DNA of 64,000 bases from Flavobacterium resistens (GTDB lineage: Bacteria; Bacteroidota; Bacteroidia; Flavobacteriales; Flavobacteriaceae): positions 806,001 to 870,000 of the forward strand of contig NZ_FXTA01000001.1 of the NCBI RefSeq assembly GCF_900182645.1. The letters run 5' to 3'. Each line of letters begins with the position of its first letter. Positions within the stretch are counted from its first letter, which is position 1. The position numbers were made by a program, and so were the translations under genes. Positions 60,866-64,000 of this stretch are shown piece by piece. The notes beneath the pieces were generated by a model. It searched no databases. It was not told where the DNA came from and saw nothing but the letters and a program-made list of their open reading frames with translations.

Positions 60866-62380
60866 TTAAGCCATTGTTAACAAATCGTTTTCAATTTGAA
60901 AACTGTCTAAGAACGAAATTGTATTCTCAATATCATAATGTAAGATTCTATCCTCTTTAACCAAAGGCACAACTTCACGATAACTGCTTAAAAACATTTC
61001 GATAAAATCACTTGATTTCAAAGGCTCTCTATACGCAATTGCCTGTGATGCATTCATTAATTCGATTGCTAAAATTCGCTCTAAATTATCTAAAACACGT
61101 AAAGCTTTTGTAGCTCCATTTGCTCCCATACTTACGTGATCTTCCTGACCATTGCTCGAAACAATACTATCAATACTTGACGGAGTTGCAAGTTGTTTAT
61201 TCTGGCTCGCAATACTTGCCGCAGTATATTGTGGAATCATAAATCCTGAGTTCAATCCCGGATTATCAACTAAAAATGCAGGAAGATTACGCAATCCTGA
61301 AATTAATTGATACGTTCTTCTTTCAGAAATACTTCCTAATTCTGCCAAAGCAATTGCCATAAAATCTAAAGCTAAAGCCAATGGCTGTCCGTGGAAATTT
61401 CCTCCCGAAATAATCTGATCAGCTTCAACAAATATGTTTGGATTATCTGTAACCGAGTTAATTTCGGTTTTGAATACCTTTCGAACGTAATCGATCGCAT
61501 CTTTTGAAGCCCCGTGAACCTGTGGCATACAACGGAAAGAATACGGATCTTGAACATGTTTCTTTTCTTGAGCAATAATTTCACTTCCTTCTAAAAATTC
61601 TGCAATTCGCTGCGCGGTTACAATTTGCCCTTTATGCGGACGTATATAATGTATCAATTCATTAAAAGGTTCGATTCTTCCATCAAAACCTTCAAGCGAA
61701 ATTGTTCCGATTAAATCGGCTAAATAAGATAATTTATAACCTTTGATTAAAATATGAGCTCCGTAAGCACTCATAAACTGAGTTCCATTTAACAAAGCCA
61801 AACCTTCTTTTGACTGTAAAACAATTGGTTCCCAGTTAAAATGTTTTAAAACTTCGGCAGAAGCCATTTTCTTTCCTTCAAAAAGCACTTCGCCTTCACC
61901 TAGTAAAGGCAATGATAAATGTGCCAAAGGTGCCAAATCGCCAGAAGCTCCCAACGAACCTTGTGTATAAATAACAGGAAGAATGTCATTATTATAAAAA
62001 TCAACTAAACGTTGCAGAGTAATTAACTGTACTCCAGAATGTCCATAGCTTAAAGATTGAATCTTAAGCAGCAACATTATTTTTACGATTTCTGAAGGAA
62101 CTTCTTCTCCTGTTCCGCAAGCATGTGACTTTACTAAGTTCTCCTGAAGTTTAGAAAGATTTTCATTTGAGATTTTTACACTGTAAAGCGATCCAAAACC
62201 AGTATTGATTCCGTAAATAGGTGCAGAATGCGTCGACATTTTTTTGTCTAGATAATCACGGCATTTCTGAACATTAACTTTTGCTTCTTCAGATAATTCA
62301 AGCGTTTTATCATTAACTAAAATCTCTTGTAATGTTTCTAAAGTTATGGTTTCAGTACTTATATAATGAATCTCTCTCAT
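60866..62380 (-). CDS. hutH: Histidine ammonia-lyase
   Basis: The product is 504 residues, normal length. The triad Ala145-Ser146-Gly147 in GSLGASGDLAPLAHL forms the MIO cofactor by self-cyclisation. 'APIYGINTGFGSLYSV' carries the active-site Tyr, and 'QDPYSFRCMPQVHGASKDAI' and 'NGQEDHVSMGANGATKALRV' are family signatures. It turns histidine into urocanate and ammonia. No hutU, hutI or hutG lies in the window, so the rest of the pathway must be elsewhere. PAL/TAL activity cannot be excluded but the 'SHACGTG' loop favours histidine. Confidence 0.92.
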   Translation of the reverse strand: MREIHYISTETITLETLQEILVNDKTLELSEEAKVNVQKCRDYLDKKMSTHSAPIYGINTGFGSLYSVKISNENLSKLQENLVKSHACGTGEEVPSEIVKIMLLLKIQSLSYGHSGVQLITLQRLVDFYNNDILPVIYTQGSLGASGDLAPLAHLSLPLLGEGEVLFEGKKMASAEVLKHFNWEPIVLQSKEGLALLNGTQFMSAYGAHILIKGYKLSYLADLIGTISLEGFDGRIEPFNELIHYIRPHKGQIVTAQRIAEFLEGSEIIAQEKKHVQDPYSFRCMPQVHGASKDAIDYVRKVFKTEINSVTDNPNIFVEADQIISGGNFHGQPLALALDFMAIALAELGSISERRTYQLISGLRNLPAFLVDNPGLNSGFMIPQYTAASIASQNKQLATPSSIDSIVSSNGQEDHVSMGANGATKALRVLDNLERILAIELMNASQAIAYREPLKSSDFIEMFLSSYREVVPLVKEDRILHYDIENTISFLDSFQIENDLLTMA

Positions 62381-62714
62381 GATTATTTTAAATTTAAGAC
62401 GTCAAAATTCAACAAATCAATATTAAAAAGCAACATTTTATCACAATAATTAAAAATTACATCAGAGCAATTCTTAAGTTTTATTTATTCAGCAATCCGA
62501 AATTTGGCCAAAATCAAGATTTTTCAACAAGACTTTTGTTAAAAATCAATTCATTATATATGTTTTATCCGCAAAAGAACCAATCTTAAATATGTCAAAA
62601 CCTCAATTTAGCTTATAGAATTTTAACAAATACTCAATATTGATTTTTTGAAATTTGAATTATTAAAATATTCGCAAAAAGCCTTTCAGAGTTTTTAATC
62701 CTACTTAAAAGCTG
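62381..62714. other. Gene-free AT-rich region between divergent hutH and thr leader
   Basis: This 334-nt stretch holds no convincing ORF, RNA or repeat. It must contain the hutH promoter on the minus strand, but I find no clear TAnnTTTG box for it. Confidence 0.6.
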
Positions 62715-62722
62715 TACTTTTG
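62715..62722 (+). promoter_or_regulatory. -7 box of the thr leader and operon
   Basis: TACTTTTG fits TAnnTTTG and ends 11 nt before the leader peptide ATG. A GTTTTT stretch at 62691-62696 is near the -33 position but is not a good match. Confidence 0.5.
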
Positions 62723-62733
62723 AAAAATCAAAA

Positions 62734-62835
62734 ATGAAAAGTAACAGCACAAAATATCAATCTACAATGACAGTTCAAACTAGAACTGCAATTGCTGCTA
62801 CCATTATTTCTACTACAACAACTACTACCCCTTAG
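62734..62835 (+). CDS. Threonine-rich thr-operon leader peptide
   Basis: A 33-codon ORF encodes a peptide with 12 Thr and 3 Ile, ending in six Thr in a row and Pro before TAG (starts MKSNSTKYQ, ends ATIISTTTTTTP). An internal ATG at 62767 would give 22 residues, close to the 21 of E. coli ThrL, also Thr/Ile-rich. It stands 107 nt before the thrA start, just after a promoter box. Stalling at Thr or Ile codons when charged tRNA is scarce would favour thrA transcription, as in the E. coli thr operon. Function is inferred. Confidence 0.75.
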   Translation: MKSNSTKYQSTMTVQTRTAIAATIISTTTTTTP

Positions 62836-62880
62836 GGGTATACATTTTCACATATAATCCTAGGTTACCTATACTTTTTT
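62826..62880 (+). promoter_or_regulatory. Candidate thr attenuator structures
   Basis: A hairpin TACCCC-TTA-GGGGTA (62826-62840) overlaps the leader stop codon. Downstream, TTACCT (62865-62870) could instead pair with part of AGGGGTA and is followed by a T run at 62875-62880, resembling a terminator. The second pairing is short (about 5 bp), and a CCTAGG palindrome at 62859-62864 adds alternatives. Mutually exclusive pairing is plausible, not proven. Confidence 0.45.
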
Positions 62881-62942
62881 CATGAAAGAAGAGAGTTATT
62901 GGATACATAAAAATATTTGCATAAAAAGAAAAAAATATCAAA

Positions 62943-64000
62943 ATGAAAGTATTAAAATTTGGCGGAACTTCGGTTGCCAATGCTCAAAATATAAAACTCG
63001 TTCTCGAAATTGTTAAACAAAAAGCTGAAAAAGATAAATTAGTTGTTGTAGTTTCTGCACTTAGTAAAGTAACCGATTTACTTCAATCAGCAGCGGCTAA
63101 AGCAGCAGCAAATGACGAAAGCTTTAGAGAAGTTGTTGCCGAAATCGAGAAAAAACACCTTGACACTTTAAAAGAATTGATTCCGGTAAGTGAACAAAGC
63201 AGCTTGCTGAGTCACGTAAAAAGAATTATCAATCATTTAGAAACTCTATTAGACGGTTGTTTCTTGCTTGGCGAATTATCTCCAAGAACTGCCGATACTA
63301 TTTTAAGTTTTGGAGAATTGTTATCTTCATTCATTATTGCTAAAGCCTACGAGCAAATTAACAATGACGCAATTTACAAAGACAGCCGTGAGTTAATTAA
63401 AACAAATGCTGATTTTGGAAAAGCGGTTGTGAATTTCGAAATTTCAAACAGATTAATTCAGGAATATTTTGCTTCAAATGAATCAAAAATCAATATTCTT
63501 CCTGGATTTATTGCGCAAACTTTAGACGGAATTACTTCGACTTTAGGTCGTGGCGGATCTGATTATACTGCAGCAATTATCGCCGGAGCAATCGATGCGG
63601 AACAACTTGAAATCTGGACTGACGTAAACGGAATGTTTACTGCCAACCCAAAAATCGTAAAACAAGCGCAGCCAATTGCCAATATCTCTTATCAGGAAGC
63701 GATGGAATTATCGCATTTTGGTGCAAAAGTTTTGTATCCGCCAACAATTCAACCTGTTTTAAGAAAAAACATTCCAATTATGATCAAAAATACTTTTGAA
63801 CCAGAAGCTGTAGGTACTTTAATTTCTGATACCGTTTTATCAAAAGATACTGTTGTAAAAGGAATCAGCCATATCGATAATATTTCATTACTGACTCTTG
63901 AAGGCCCAGGAATGATTGGAGTTGCAGGTTCGTCAAGACGTTTATTTGAAGTATTATCTCAAGAAAAAATCAACGTGATTTTTATTACTCAGGCTTCATC
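62943..64000 (+). CDS. thrA: Bifunctional aspartokinase/homoserine dehydrogenase, N-terminal part
   Basis: The gene runs off the window; 352 codons are visible. The aspartokinase start MKVLKFGGTSVANAQNIKL, 'DTILSFGELLSSFIIAKAY', 'GRGGSDYTAAIIAGAIDAEQ' and 'WTDVNGMFTANPKIVKQAQP' are the kinase signatures. After residue 295 an ACT regulatory domain starts ('ISLLTLEGPGMIGVAGSSRR'). Homoserine dehydrogenase is expected beyond the edge; a lone lysC kinase is possible, but the Thr/Ile leader upstream and the ACT spacing favour ThrA. It makes aspartyl phosphate in threonine and methionine synthesis. Confidence 0.85.
   Translation, partial: MKVLKFGGTSVANAQNIKLVLEIVKQKAEKDKLVVVVSALSKVTDLLQSAAAKAAANDESFREVVAEIEKKHLDTLKELIPVSEQSSLLSHVKRIINHLETLLDGCFLLGELSPRTADTILSFGELLSSFIIAKAYEQINNDAIYKDSRELIKTNADFGKAVVNFEISNRLIQEYFASNESKINILPGFIAQTLDGITSTLGRGGSDYTAAIIAGAIDAEQLEIWTDVNGMFTANPKIVKQAQPIANISYQEAMELSHFGAKVLYPPTIQPVLRKNIPIMIKNTFEPEAVGTLISDTVLSKDTVVKGISHIDNISLLTLEGPGMIGVAGSSRRLFEVLSQEKINVIFITQAS

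Noticed and set aside
62882..63014. Small ORF between the thr leader and thrA.
   Set aside because: It overlaps thrA in another frame and its composition reflects the AT-rich leader; no support as a gene.
1..64000. CRISPR arrays, tRNA and rRNA genes.
   Set aside because: No direct repeats with regular spacers, no cloverleaf with CCA-type end and no rRNA-like segment were noticed by eye; a tRNA search program would be needed to exclude them formally.

Overview
The window looks like a chromosome segment of a Bacteroidota bacterium, most probably a Flavobacterium or close relative, carrying most of a Mu-like prophage at its left end. The DNA is clearly AT-rich. Promoters fit the Bacteroidota sigma-A type (TTTG about 19 nt upstream of TAnnTTTG), start sites lack strong Shine-Dalgarno sequences, and the core gene order (birA, rsfS, ftsH, LUD protein, cdsA, psd, acyl-CoA-binding protein) together with OstA-like and DUF349 proteins is typical of flavobacteria. 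The genus is inferred from gene content only.

Region 1 (1-21.8 kb) is the head, tail and lysis half of a contractile-tailed, Mu-like prophage. A head/packaging operon runs leftward from 6519 to 703: gp46/gp25-like, small and large terminase, gp37- and gp36-like connectors, gpG-like, DUF935 portal, gpF-like. A second late operon runs rightward from 6695 to 21783: protease with nested scaffold, capsid, amidase endolysin, a candidate one-piece spanin, sheath, tube, tail chaperone with a -1 frameshift extension, tape measure, baseplate hub, spike, J-like and I-like proteins, tail fibres and two unknown proteins. The two operons diverge from a 175-bp region bounded by a 13-nt inverted repeat. No integrase, transposase or repressor is visible; these would lie left of position 1.

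Region 2 (21.8-24.9 kb) is accessory. It holds a multi-pass membrane protein, two small unknown genes, a YD-like lipoprotein, several strong hairpins and a 17-bp inverted repeat. The right prophage end probably lies here but cannot be placed.

Region 3 (24.9-64 kb) is ordinary chromosome: a Nudix hydrolase divergent from pyrE; birA divergent from rsfS-ftsH; the LUD-cdsA-psd-ACBP-SOD operon; a GH130 enzyme and a GH13 lipoprotein amylase; an OstA/LptA-like protein; a class III aminotransferase; TPR-aroE; DUF349; an OsmC-family protein; gyrA; clpC; a zinc-protease/RimK fusion; DUF421; a 960-residue ankyrin-repeat protein; the Pit phosphate transporter with its DUF47 partner; hutH; and the start of thrA, preceded by a threonine-rich leader peptide that suggests attenuation.

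The most notable signals are a well-formed -1 frameshift site in the tail chaperone gene (12014-12060), a thr-type leader peptide (62734-62835), a candidate unimolecular spanin, a nested scaffold start, two promoters placed so that their genes should give leaderless mRNAs, degenerate arrays of 8-nt repeats in intergenic DNA, and two accessory genes each bracketed by near-identical hairpins.
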